Below, one piece after another: positions 34,955 through 46,091 of a DNA stretch of 64,000 nt. The stretch is taken from positions 107,088,382-107,152,381 of the forward strand of contig NC_035435.2 in the NCBI RefSeq assembly GCF_002127325.2. Reading direction: 5' to 3'. Positions within the stretch are counted from its first letter, which is position 1. Every line of letters begins with the position of its first letter. Origin of the DNA: Helianthus annuus (Eukaryota > Streptophyta > Magnoliopsida > Asterales > Asteraceae). A model generated the notes under the pieces. The model was not told the DNA's origin, searched no databases, and saw nothing but the letters and a program-made list of their open reading frames with translations. The position numbers and the translations under genes are program-made.

Positions 34955-36715
34955 TGTAACGCCCACATTTACATAGTGTCAAAACAACATGTAAAAACCC
35001 TCAAAATTTGAAACTTTCATTTCATTACATATATTTTTGCTAAAATACCCTTAGTTTAAAATCAACGTAACCATCTAATTTAATCACAAGAGCTAACATA
35101 ATCCACCATGTGAGTACAAATTTAACATACTTACTAACAAAAGACCTTAATCTTGAAAAAAACTAACATTTACATTCTAAAATAGTTTTGACCCGTTTAC
35201 AAAAGGCAAACTTAAACCGGAAGCGCGTAAAGGGCGGCGTGGTGTGTTCGATCCAAGCTCGGCATCATCAAAGATGAGATTTACCTAACATTCAAAAACA
35301 CAAATAAGTTCATTAGTGCAATTCTTTTAACATCATAACATTTCAAGTCAATTTGTCCTTTATTTGACCCATTAACGATTCATAGCAAGAATTCATTTCT
35401 TTTTACCATTTACTTCTTTCAACTAGCTATTTCCGTTAAGAGCAGATGTTTTACATATCATTCATTATCCATATCTTCATTCCATCCGACCCGTTCACAC
35501 CGAGTATAAGACTAAAACCTTCACGAAACCTCTCCATGGCAATATTTAACCCATTCTCGACGGGTCAACATTTAACATTTAATCATTTCAAAACTTCAAT
35601 ACATTATGACCCGTTTATAACAAGTCATTTCATATCTATTCCCTAATCTCATTATCCATTCGTTTGACCCGTTCATGACGGATCATCATCTTACATACTA
35701 CACAATTCTATATCTTATAACTAGCAACAATAGAATAAAACCCAAACCGTATTCTACATTAAGCCTACTCGAAGTTCATATGAACTTACCTTTGTTTTGC
35801 ATTTGCTTGCGAACCGGATTGACTTGTATCCTCTTCCTTCACGCCTACAATTTCACATTCAACATTCCTTCAATCTCATGCTTTTATCTCACATTTACAT
35901 TAACATAGTGAGCTAACAATTCATAATTTCATCAATTCTAATCAACTACCATCATGTGTATATGTAATCATCAACATTATATGAGAACTAATACTCAAGC
36001 ATTTCATCAAACACATGGTGTGCATAACATTAGCGAAGCATAATGTACAAGTATCTTATGCATAACTTCACTAGTTCATATAAAGATTATTAACTTCAAC
36101 TAATTTTTTACATAACGTTCATTCTAAATCAGATTCATATAATAATAATCTACAACATCCAACTTCATATATCATAACTATATTCAATTTAACACATGTA
36201 GCATCATCATCTTCATAACATCACTACTATTAGTGGGTCTTCATCCAAACATCAAAATAATTAGAATTTCAATCATAATTCATGTTTCATGAGATGATTC
36301 TAACTCACTATCATTCTAGTTTCATACAATTTCACGGATTGATTCAAAACCCAATTCATCAAGATCATTAAAACATATAATTTAACTCACCTAGGGTTGA
36401 GAATAGTTAGACGATTGAGAAATTAGAGACATGCATTCGAATTTATCCTTAAATCATCTTCAATTTGCTGAATTTTGGAATGTGTTGGAGAAGAAGGGAT
36501 TTTCCTTCTCTCTGGTTCTTTCTAGCGACACACACACACACACTCTTATGTGTGTTGTGTTTTATTTTTCTATTTTATATATAATTATCTTTTCCTTCTT
36601 GCAAATTTGGCCCTTCAAGTTTAATCACTCATTTTAAAAGGGTTGAATCTACTTTTATATAACATGAACACATGTTTAAATAAAAACCTTCATAATTAAG
36701 TTTTGGGGTGTTACA
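34955..36715 (-). repeat. 5' LTR of the LARD-like element
   Basis: 1,761 bp, nearly identical to 28870-30629. Differences noted by eye: one extra A in an A-run near 35155, G/A at about 35951 and C/T at about 36110. Confidence 0.92.
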
Positions 36716-36720
36716 CCGAT

Positions 36721-37257
36721 CCCGAGTTACTACAAGAAACGACTGACAAAATCCTCCAGATTCGAGACAACTTGTCGAAAGCCAGGGATAGACAGAAAAG
36801 TTATGCCGATAGAAGACGCAAGCCCCTTGAATTTGACGTTGGCGACTACGTACTCCTAAAGGTATCACCTTGGAAGGGTGTGGTCAGATTCGGCAAGAAA
36901 GGGAAACTAGCGCCTCGATATGTTGGACCTTTTAAGATTCTGGAAAGAATCGGAAAATTCGCCTACAGACTCGAACTACCGGAGGAACTTAGTAACGTCC
37001 ACCCAACTTTCCATGTGTCGAACCTCCGAAAGTGTCTAGCTGATCATGATCTGATCGTACCGCTCGACGACCTTCACGTAAACGAAACGCTACACTTCGT
37101 GGAAAAGCCTGTCGAAATCATGGATCACCAAACCAAGCAACTCAGACGCTCGCGCATCCCTATCGTGAAAGTCCGATGGGAAGGCAAACGAGGCGCAGAG
37201 TTCACTTGGGAACTCGAAAGCGACATGAAGGCTAAGTACCCGCAGTTGTTTGAATGA
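36721..37257 (+). pseudogene. Element A, C-terminal integrase and chromodomain
   Basis: Continues the pol from 28869 after the insertion. The frame is open to the natural stop at 37255-37257. It encodes the integrase C-terminal part ([32 protein letters not shown]) and a chromodomain ([40 protein letters not shown]). In chromoviruses this domain guides integration to chromatin. It has no start of its own and is part of a dead gene. Confidence 0.88.
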
Positions 37258-37335
37258 AGATCTGAAGTGAGAAATTGGTAAAAATCATTCACGGCGATGT
37301 GCAGCTTCGAGCCTAATTTCGGGACGAAATTCCCT

Positions 37336-37349
37336 AAACAAGGGGAGGC
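37336..37349 (+). other. Polypurine tract of element A
   Basis: AAACAAGGGGAGGC directly before the LTR start TGTAACACCCC, and after GGGACGAAATTCC. The same context precedes the 3' LTR of element B (46078-46091). Confidence 0.85.
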
Positions 37350-37909
37350 TGTAACACCCCGTGTTTTAAAATGTCAAAGTCAAAGTCAAAGTCCAAGTCA
37401 ACTTTGACTTCTTTGGCTGTAATTAGTCTATTTTATGTTTTAATTGTATTATGTGGAGTAAGTGTTGTTAATCAGAATAAGTCGAAGTAATCGAATGTTT
37501 TATCGACGCGAACCGATTTACGGTTGTGAATAGTAGGAAGTAACAATGCGATAAAGTTAACTAATCAGTAATCAAACCGATCGAACCATCATCAAACTCG
37601 AATCTCGAATTACACGAACTTTGGTTGTATTACGTGCGTGTGTGCCTTATGTGTTACCTGTGCGTGCTTACTTTATGTTTTGTATGGTGATCAATCAAAT
37701 CAATCGAAACTCGAATCAAAACTCGAAACTCAAATCGAATGCAATCGAAATCGAATGGTAACGTAAGGATAGAGTGAAATATAGATGATTGTATGTTAGA
37801 TATAGTGATTGGGACTGAAAGTAATTTGAATAGGAAACTCTATCGTACTCGTATCGTCTTCAATCGAAATCGAAATATCGAAATTCGTCGCACCGAACAC
37901 TCGAACCAG

Positions 37910-38012
37910 GCTGTTGATCGATCAGGCTGTCAGCCGATCGAACAGCCCAGCTGATCGGACGGACTGTCCGATCGAGCAGGCTATCCGATCGGGATGCCTG
38001 GCCGATCGGCCA
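37910..38012. repeat. GATCGA/CCGATCGG array upstream of the LTR TATA box
   Basis: Repeated words GATCGATCAGGCTGT, GCCGATCGAACAGCC, CCGATCGAGCAGGC and CCGATCGGCCAGCC lie in ~100 bp. In the 3' LTR of B the same place (46640-46697) lacks about 55 bp, consistent with deletion between repeat units. Confidence 0.8.
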
Positions 38013-38032
38013 GCCCTTTCCTCTTTTGGAGC

Positions 38033-38042
38033 CTATAAATAG
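38033..38042 (+). promoter_or_regulatory. TATA box of the shared LTR
   Basis: CTATAAATAG, followed ~30 nt later by pyrimidine-rich sequence (CATTCTTTCCAC) suitable as a transcription start. It is preserved in the 3' LTR at 46714-46723. Confidence 0.75.
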
Positions 38043-38125
38043 GGCTGTCATTGTCATTCTTTCCACTTTTGGAAACTCTCTGACCGACCAGCTCGTGCTC
38101 CCCTCCTTTTCTCAGATTTCTTCCG

Positions 38126-38140
38126 ATATTGGTAAGTTTT
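38126..38140 (+). promoter_or_regulatory. Splice-donor-like site in the LTR leader
   Basis: GATATTG followed by GTAAGTTTT; the GT is at 38132-38133, about 90 nt after the TATA box. GTAAG is kept at the same place in the 3' LTR (46813), element D (minus, ~19205) and the solo LTR (minus, ~14575). A matching acceptor, TTGCAG, ends at 41366 just before gag. Use as an intron is inference. Confidence 0.55.
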
Positions 38141-38689
38141 CATCCTAAATCTTGTACTTTCTTAATCAATGCACACTCCTACACCCTTCTATCTTTCAAA
38201 TCTTGATTTCTAACCGTGAAATCATCAAGATCTAAGCATTCTAGGATGAAGTCATCATGGTGTTCTTCAAGAACATCATGCTTTGGCCTCAATCCACCAT
38301 GAATAGCTCGGATCTAACCGATTTCCACATAAACAAGCTAAGATCTATCAAAGATCTGAACATTTACATGGTGTGAAGGATTGAAAGAAGGATTTCCAAA
38401 CTTTCTTTCAACTCTTTTACACTCAATGCCTTCAAACCGGTAGAAACGGAGCTTGGGTCAACTCACCGATCATTCTAGTGGATGAGTGGTTCAAGATTCG
38501 GATTCTATCTACGAGGTTCACCGACTTCGGGATAAACATCAAACTACCGTTCCGAACAGTTTACCGGCCGGATTTGGGTGATTCCTGTCTGAGCAGGGGA
38601 ACAAGTAAGAACGAAAGTTCCATGGTTCAGCTCGTTTTCAAACTACCTTTAAATAACGTTAAATAACCAAAACAGCCAAGTGTTAGACT

Positions 38690-39290
38690 AACAGGCCGAC
38701 CAGGTCAGGATGCTGACCGAACGGTTAGGCTGTCCGAACGGACAGCCCAACCGATCGGACATGTCAGCCGATCGACCTGGCCAGCCGATCGGCTAGCAAG
38801 TGGCCCCACAATTTGACAATTTCATGAGGTATGGTATTGAACGAGGGAATGTCCGATCGAACGACTGATTGGTAAACATTACTCATCGGATCATGAGATA
38901 CTATGCTTCAACCCTTAATCGATTTACAACTCGTAGTAGTACGGAGTGCCACCCGATCGAACATGTTGTTCGATCGAACAGGTGACCTCCAGCTGAGGAC
39001 TCACTTTTGAAGTTCCTAACCGATCGGTTAAGCCGGTCGATCGAACAGACCGTTCGATCGATCGACCTGAAGGGTAAGGACACTTCAGTGTTCTCAAATA
39101 CTACAACGAAAACTTCAAAAGGTCAAACCATCATACACATCCTACTCAAAGGAAGAAACAATCCACTCGAACAGGCCAGCCGATCGAGCCTACCGGCCGA
39201 TCGAACAGTCTATCCGAACGGACCTTCCAACCGGACGAACAACCCGTTAGGTTGAACCTGCTGTTCGATCGACCAGGCTGTTCGACCCAC
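38690..39290. repeat. Second GATCGG-type array in the shared LTR
   Basis: Clusters of CCGATCGG, GATCGAACAG and TCCGAACGGAC at 38690-38800, 38950-39070 and 39170-39285. This part is downstream of the promoter within the LTR. Confidence 0.7.
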
Positions 39291-40208
39291 CATCACTTGT
39301 TTCCATTGACGTGTATTCATCGTTATACTATCAAACTGTTCAGGCTAACCCTACTCTCAAGCGCTCCCTTCAATCCATCAACCAATCGCTGTGAGTGTAC
39401 TCGATCCCTTTTTGCTTTAGCACTTTTGCGTGTTACATATGTTACTTATATCAAAACACAATCGATCACACTACTCAAACTATTTGAACGCTAACCAATT
39501 CGCATGTATTACGTGACTAAATGAATGCTTGTTGTTATGTTTACACGTGGAATGCTGTCTACCTGCCTTAACGACGTAGTACTATAGCTTGGACTCAGCA
39601 CCCGTTCACACGGGGGTTGTTAAGGACAATTACTTGCATGGATTACGGTGGTAATCATGTATTGCGAACTGTCTCGGACAGTCAACCCGCAGTCATTGGT
39701 ATCGATAGATCCATGTCGATAATTAACATGCTTCGTTTTCCTCTGTGTACGTGCTGCTTATGCGTAAACTATTCGAACTCTATATGCTATTATCAAACTT
39801 GTATGCTCACCTTTACATTTTATGTATTGACTTTATTTTAACGTATGTGACAGGTGTTTAAGATGTTTGCTTGCTAGGGAAGCGAGGCTAGAATAAAGCT
39901 CTAGAGGCCCCCAACGAATAGTTGTCTGTCAGGAACAAGCGTCTAGAGCATAGTTGTCTGTAGATCTTGTCCGACCGGGTCTTTAGGAGCATTTGAACAA
40001 TATTTATTCGTTGTTAGTTAAATCTGAGTTGTCGGAACAGAATTACTTGACTAGTTGTTATCTGTAATAATATATTGTATTATTTGGGATACGGTATGGG
40101 ACGTATCATTTAACTGAATAGCATTAATAGTTGTTGTGGAAACTTCTGGGCAATCTGTTTCGCTCAGTGCCAGGCCCCGATGATTCCGCCATCGGTTGGG
40201 GTGTGACA

Positions 40209-40226
40209 GATTGGTATCAGAGCCAT
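40209..40226 (+). other. Primer binding site of element B (initiator tRNA-Met type)
   Basis: GATTGGTATCAGAGCCAT directly after the LTR end TGACA. Confidence 0.92.
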
Positions 40227-41369
40227 AACTATAGGGAATTAGGCAAGACACGACCTAGTCCGGGTCGCTGTCTTAGAGACCTAGACTATAGTTAGGAACC
40301 AACAGACCAAGCTTATGTGCTATATTCTAATATCCTTCGCTATCACTTCACTCGAATTTTCAAACAGAGTCAAGCGATTTAGTCGAGATTAGGTGTGAAA
40401 GCCGCAAACTCTCGACTAAATTGTTTGGTCAATACTGATTTTATCAATTTATCAATGATTTCCTCATTAATTTCAATAACGAACGAGGAGAATTATACCA
40501 AATCAGGAGTGAAAACCATATTTTGATGAATAATCTCCTCAAATTTTACTAAAACAAGGAAGAAATTGCTAAGCCAGGGGTGAAACCCGAACCTTGGCAA
40601 CTTATTCCAACTTTTACTCATCTCACCAAAGCCTCGACGGACTCCAACGACCTGAACTCGCAAGTACGACCGAGGGAGTACGCGTTGAATGCCCAAGAAT
40701 CGAGGCAGAGACGCGATCCCGAAAGTCAAAAAGTGACGACAAGTCTACTGCAAATAGTCGAATCGCTTTGGGTAGTCGATGTCTAGTAGCCGCAGACAAT
40801 CCATTTCTCGATTTTATGTGTTTCGATTCTGAGCCCGCAACCGTCGACCCTGATGATCCGTCGATTTTATGTGCTTTATGTGTGATGATCTGTTTATGTG
40901 TTTAATTTTGGTATTTATTCGATTTTTGCTATCACTTCGATCAACACACACGATTCGCATTGCTCTTCTACCTCAAAACGGTAACAATTCGCTGCAGTTT
41001 TAGACGATATTATGCTATGATACGCGATTATACTATACTACTCGACATACTATACGATTAAACGATATTATTCGATATACTATACGCGATCGCTATATGC
41101 GAACGACTCGCGAGCTTTGAATGATAGGTTTCTGTATTCTGACTGCATCTATGATTAAATGCGTAGGTGTTTATATGCTTCTGTGTTTATGTGATTCTGT
41201 GTTCTATGAGCTTCTGTGCTTCTGTGATTACGTGAATCTGTGGTTGTGTGCCTATGTGTTTATGTGTGATACATGTTTCGGCGTGTTCCTAAGCTTTAGT
41301 AAGTAGTAGACATGTGAGGTGAGATTCGATTGTTGTGTCTGAGACCTACAACGATGTCTGTTGCAGACC
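40227..41369 (+). other. Untranslated leader of element B
   Basis: About 1.1 kb with short ORFs only. It has a TATACGATTA-type repeat stretch (41010-41100) and TTCTGTG/TTATGTG words (41160-41270). It ends in TGTCTGTTGCAG (AG at 41365-41366), which fits a 3' splice site three bases before the gag ATG. Confidence 0.6.
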
Positions 41370-42215
41370 ATGTCGTCATCTGGACACCGAACCCCACTTA
41401 CTCGCCAAGAGAAGAGAGACATGCGTCTCGCTGCTATCATTGCCAAGAGTGTGGCAAGGGCTGTGAGCGATGTGTATGAAAACGCCAGAAAATCGTCTAA
41501 GGAGTCGCGAATCGATGCTCCTAAAGATGCCAACCAGACTGGTTTCAGCTTTAAACAGTTCAAGGCATGCGGACCAAAGGAATTCACCGGAGAAGATGGC
41601 CCAACAGCTATGTTTCAATGGTTCGATTCTATCGAAGTCACTCTGCGCCAAAGCGGTTGTCCTGAAAATCTCCGCACCCTCAATGCTACAGGCGTCTTCC
41701 AGTCCCGAGCTCTAGACTGGTGGACGGTCGAACGAAACAAACGCGGGAATGATGCAGCTTATGAGCTGACATGGAAGGATTTGAAGGCCGTCATGATGGA
41801 CGAATTTTGCCCTCCCCATGAACCCCAAAAGCTGGAGGACGAGTTTTGGAACATTAAGCAGAAGGATGGAGATAACGCTGCTTTGACTGCACGCTTTAAA
41901 CAGCTCAGCATCATTTGTCCCGATCAAGTCAAGACGCCAGACATGGCCATCAAGAAGTATATTCGAGCTCTACCCGACTGTGTTGCCGATTTCGTTCATG
42001 CTGCCAAGACATCATCGATTGAAGAGACCTACCTGCTTGCCGCTGAGATCAATGACAAGCGGGTAAAGTCTGGTTTTTGGGATAAGCATACCAAGTCTCT
42101 ATATCAAGCCACCACCTCATCGACCGTCGACACCACCACTGCTCAACCCTCCAAGTCATCAAGAGAAAGAAGAAGCACAACAACAATAGCTCCAGCAACA
42201 AGAACTGTGCTGTGA
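41370..42215 (+). pseudogene. Element B gag, frameshifted
   Basis: The ATG at 41370 (context ACCATGTCG) is chosen because the same start context is kept in element D. Residues ~40-210 form the retrotransposon gag core (FSFKQFKACGPKEFTGEDG, ALDWWTVERNKRG, ELTWKDLKAVMMDEFCPP, LEDEFWNIKQKDGDN). Near 42160 a single-base change of length shifts the frame, so the protein ends at 42215 in Arg/Thr-rich residues; the true continuation runs in the frame of the next entry. In intact relatives gag and pol form one long ORF. Gag assembles the particle and packages RNA. Confidence 0.88.
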
Positions 42216-44706
42216 CAACGACTGCTGCTCCTCTGCCAGCCGTACAGGCTCAGCAGCAGTCTCACCATCGACAAGCTCCAGTGATCAATGCGCCGCCAGC
42301 CAAGCGCGCTTACACAGGTCCCCACCCGTTCTGCCCGATATGCTCATACCATCATCCAATGGGAATCGCCTGTCGTTTCTGTGCCCACTGCAACCTCTAC
42401 GGGCATTTCACTACGAATTGTCGCTATGGCCCCCGTCAAGCCCCAGTTCAAGCCGCCGCTCATCAAGCTCTACTCCCAGCCCCTCAAGGCCAACCTGTAG
42501 CTCAAGCACCGGTGTTCAATGCTCGAGTCTGTTTTGCATGTGGTGATCCTAACCATTTTGCAAACATGTGCCCAAACCGGGTTGTGAAACAAGAACCCCA
42601 GCAACAGCAGCAGCCTCAACAGCAACAGCAAGCAGCCCGTGCCAAAACCTTCAACATCAACGCCCGTCAAGCCCAGGCTGACAACAGCGTGGTTAATGGT
42701 ACGTTCCTTGTGAATGGTATTTATGCATCATGTTTGTTTGATACTGGAGCCGATAACTTCTTTGTGTCGTTTGAATTCGAGAAGCTCCTTAGTCGTAAGC
42801 GTTCTTATCTCCCCTCTTCATTCGAAATCGAAGTTGCTACTATAAGAACCATCGCAGTTAACTCTGTTCTTCATGATTGTACCCTCGAGCTCAACAATCA
42901 CATCTTCCCAATTGATCTCATTCCGATGCAGCTCGGAAGTTTTGACGTTATAGTAGGTATGGACTTTCTTCGCGAAAACCATGCTGAAGTTGTGTGTTTT
43001 GAAAAGATGATTCGATTCTCGCTAGCGAATGGTGACCTATTATGTGTGTATGGTGAAACAGCTTCGAAAGGTCTCAAGCTCATGTCATGCGTCCAAGCTA
43101 GCAAGTATCTCCGCAAGGAATACAGCGCTTTCTTGGCTAACATTGTATTAGCGGAGAAGGAAAAGAAAAAGAAGGCCGAAGTCAAAGACGTCCCAGTGGT
43201 TCGTGAATTTCCTCAGGTGTTCCCTGATGATCTTCCCGGACTACCGCCAAGTCGTGATATCGACTTTCGTATCAACCTTATTCCTGGAGCTAACCCTGTT
43301 GCTAAAGCCCCTTATCGACTCGCGCCATCCGAAATGAGGGAACTCTCAAACCAACTCCAGGAGCTACTTGAAAAAGGCTTTATTCGCCCGAGCACCTCTC
43401 CTTGGGGCGCACCAGTCCTTTTCGTAAAAAAGAAGGATGGGTCGTTCAGGATGTGTATCGACTATCGGGAATTGAATAAGCTGACCATCAAGAACCGTTA
43501 TCCCCTACCTCGAATCGACGATTTGTTTGATCAGCTACAAGGTGCATCGTGTTTCTCGAAGATCGATCTATGCTCAGGTTATCATCAGCTACGCATACAA
43601 GAGGAAGATATACCCAAAACAGCCTTTCGTACTCGATACGGCCACTATGAGTTCGTTGTTATGCCTTTTGGTCTAACCAACGTGCCTGCGGTTTTTATGG
43701 ATCTGATGAATCGCGTGTGTAAACCTTATCTTGACCGTTTCGTCATCGTGTTCATCGACGATGTCTTGATTTATTCCAAATCGAACGCCGAACACGCGCA
43801 ACATATACGTTTGGTTCTCGAGTTACTCCAGGGGAACCAACTCTATGCCAAGTTCTCCAAGTGCGAATTCTGGTTGGAGGAGGTTCAGTTTCTAGGTCAC
43901 ATCGTGAATAGTCAGGGTATTCATGTCGATCCCGCAAAGATTGAAGCAGTTAAGAGCTGGATTACGCCAAAGAACCCGTCTGAAGTCCGTTCTTTTCTTG
44001 GATTAGCGGGCTATTATCGACGATTTATCGAAGGATTCTCTAAGATCGTTGTGCCGCTTACCGCTCTTACTCATAAAAACAGGTCTTTTGTTTGGGGAAC
44101 TGAACAAGAATCTGCTTTTCAAACCCTTAAGCGCAAGCTCTACAATGCTCCTGTCCTCACATTGCCAGACGGAAACAACGATTTCATTGTCTACTGTGAT
44201 GCTTCCAACCTTGGTCTTGGTTGTGTTCTCATGCAACGGGACGAGGTTATAGCTTACGCATCTCATCAGCTCAAAATCCACGAGAAGAACTATACAACCC
44301 ATGACCTCGAGCTAGGCACAGTTGTTTTTGCATTAAAAATTTGGCGACACTACCTGTATGGTACCAAGTGTACGATCTTCACCGATCACAGGAGTTTACA
44401 ACACATCTTTAATCAGAAAGAACTTAACATGCGTCAACGCCGATGGGTAGAACTTCTTAACGATTACGATTGTGAGATTCGTTATCACCCAGGCAAGGCA
44501 AATGTTGTAGCCGACGCACTCAGCAGACGGAGTTATTTGCTCAGTATTTGCAATACCCAAGCCCAGCACAACCTCGAAGCTCTCATCCGCGAAGCCCAGC
44601 ATGCCTGTTTTAACGAACGCACCTTGAAGAAGGAGAGAATCTATCACGATGGAGCTCAGCTTGTAAGCAAAGCATATGGGATTTTCTATTATCCGGACCG
44701 AATTTA
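42161..44706 (+). pseudogene. Element B zinc knuckles, protease, RT and RNase H
   Basis: Open from about 42161 to the TAG at 44705-44707 (about 830 codons). In order: two CCHC zinc knuckles, [14 protein letters not shown] (42380) and [14 protein letters not shown] (42530); a Gln-rich linker; protease active site LFDTGADN (42737); RT with [15 protein letters not shown] (42+ at 43757 for the DD pair) and the LPPG-like lead-in [15 protein letters not shown]; RNase H with [29 protein letters not shown] and ADALSRRSY. All catalytic acidic residues seen are present. The stop replaces Trp in a codon that reads TGG in element A. It is listed as a pseudogene because gag and integrase are out of frame with it. 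Confidence 0.88.
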
Positions 44707-45470
44707 GATCCGTAAGAGGACCGATTTAAGAAAGATTATAAGAATGAAGCCCACAAATCCCAGTATTCTATTCATCCCGGTGCTGATAAAATGTACCAGG
44801 ATCTTCGCTACAAGTACTGGTGGCCGGGCATGAAGCGGGATATTGCTCTTTATGTTGGAAGTTGCCTGACTTGTGCGAGAGTTAACGCTGTACATCAACG
44901 ACCTTCTGGCTTACTCGAACAACCTCCAATCCCTATATGGAAGTGGGAGAGTATAGCTATGGATTTCATAACCAAACTTCCGCCCACGCCATCAGGTCAC
45001 GACAGCATTTGGGTTATAGTTGATCGTCTGACCAAATCAGCCCATTTTTTGCCAATACGGGAAGACTACAAGGTAGAAAGACTAGCCCGAATCTACAGCG
45101 ACGAGATCATTTGTAATCATGGTATGCCTCGTGATATCATTTCAGACCGTGATGCTCGGTTTACTTTGCGATTGTGGGAAACGTTTCAAGCGGCTCTTGA
45201 TACGTCGCTTAACCTGAGTACTGCATTCCATCCTCAAACCGACGGACAGACTGAAAGAACGATCCGTACTCTTGAAGACATGCTTCGCACGTGTGTCATA
45301 GACTTCGGTGGTAGTTGGAACAGATACCTGTCGTTAGTCGAATTCTCGTACAACAACAACTATCATGCCAGCATACAAATGGCACCATTCGAGGCCTTAT
45401 ATGGAAGAAGATGTCGTTCGCCTATTGTGTGGCACGAGATCGGCCATTCGTAATTAACCGATCCCGAGTT
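44707..45470 (+). pseudogene. Element B integrase, broken
   Basis: After the stop at 44705 the frame is shifted near 44745, exactly where element A is shifted too. The integrase frame is open from 44791: zinc-binding part ([26 protein letters not shown]), catalytic core [20 protein letters not shown] and [15 protein letters not shown] at 45451-45453 replaces a Gln codon (CAA in element A) just before the linker to the chromodomain. Confidence 0.87.
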
Positions 45471-45999
45471 ACTACAAGAAACGACTGACAAAATCCTCCA
45501 GATTCGAGACAGCTTGTCGAAAGCCAGGGATAGACAGAAAAGTTATGCCGATAGAAGACGCAAGCCCCTTGAATTTGACGTTGGCGACTACATACTCCTA
45601 AAGGTATCACCTTGGAAGGGTGTGGTCAGATTCGGCAAGAAAGGGAAACTAGCGCCTCGATATGTTGGACCTTTTAAGATTCTGGAAAGAATCGGAAAAT
45701 TCGCCTACAGACTCGAACTACCGGAGGAACTTAGTAACGTCCACCCAACTTTCCATGTGTCGAACCTCCTAAAGTGTCTAGCTTATCATGATCTGATCGT
45801 ACCGCTCGACGACCTTCACGTAAACGAAACGCTACACTTCGTGGAAAAGTCTGTCGAAATCATGGATCGCCAAACCAAGCAACTCAGACGCTCGCGCATC
45901 CCTATCGTGAAAGTCCGATGGGAAGGCAAACGAGGCGCAGAGTTCACTTGGGAACTCGAAAGCGACATGAAGGCTAAGTACCCGCAGTTGTTTGAATGA
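45454..45999 (+). pseudogene. Element B integrase C-terminus and chromodomain
   Basis: Open to the natural stop at 45997-45999. It has the [20 protein letters not shown] block typical of Ty3/gypsy integrase tails and the chromodomain SVEIMDRQTKQLRRSR, VKVRWEGKRGAEFTWELES. It differs from element A at a few residues only (for example LLKCLAYHD versus LRKCLADHD). Confidence 0.87.
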
Positions 46000-46077
46000 A
46001 GATCTGAAGCGAGAAATTGGTAAAAATCATTCACGGTGATGTGCAGCTTCGAACCTAATTTCGGGACGAAATTCCCT

Positions 46078-46091
46078 AAACAAGGGGAGGC
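46078..46091 (+). other. Polypurine tract of element B
   Basis: AAACAAGGGGAGGC before the 3' LTR, identical to 37336-37349. Confidence 0.85.

Larger units (their letters stand above)
28870..36715 (-). mobile_element. Young non-coding LTR retrotransposon (LARD-like) inserted in element A
   Basis: Two LTRs of 1,760 and 1,761 bp (28870-30629, 34955-36715) enclose 4,325 bp. A perfect 5-bp duplication CCGAT flanks the element (28865-28869, 36716-36720), and the uninterrupted pol of element B shows the empty site. The primer binding site lies left of the right LTR and the polypurine tract right of the left LTR, so transcription runs on the minus strand. The interior has no gag or pol motif and only short chance ORFs. 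By reading, the LTRs differ at only about three positions, so the insertion is very recent. Large, LTR-bounded and non-coding elements are called LARDs; this one must have been moved by proteins of another element. Confidence 0.92.
37350..40208 (+). repeat. LTR shared by elements A (3' LTR) and B (5' LTR), 2,859 bp
   Basis: It starts TGTAACACCCCGTG and ends GGGGTGTGACA. To its left lie the polypurine tract and pol of A; to its right lie the primer binding site and gag of B. One LTR serving two internal regions is the product of recombination between tandem or allelic copies. It carries GATCGG palindrome arrays (37910-38010, 38690-38800, 38950-39285), a TATA box and a splice-donor-like site. 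Confidence 0.92.

Noticed and set aside
29360..36637. Small ORFs repeated in both LTRs of the LARD-like element
   Set aside because: They occur in identical form because LTRs are duplicated; no domain or coding bias is visible.
40209..40226. tRNA gene at the TGGTATCAGAGCC sites
   Set aside because: Only the 12-18 nt complementary to a tRNA 3' end are present at each site; these are primer binding sites.
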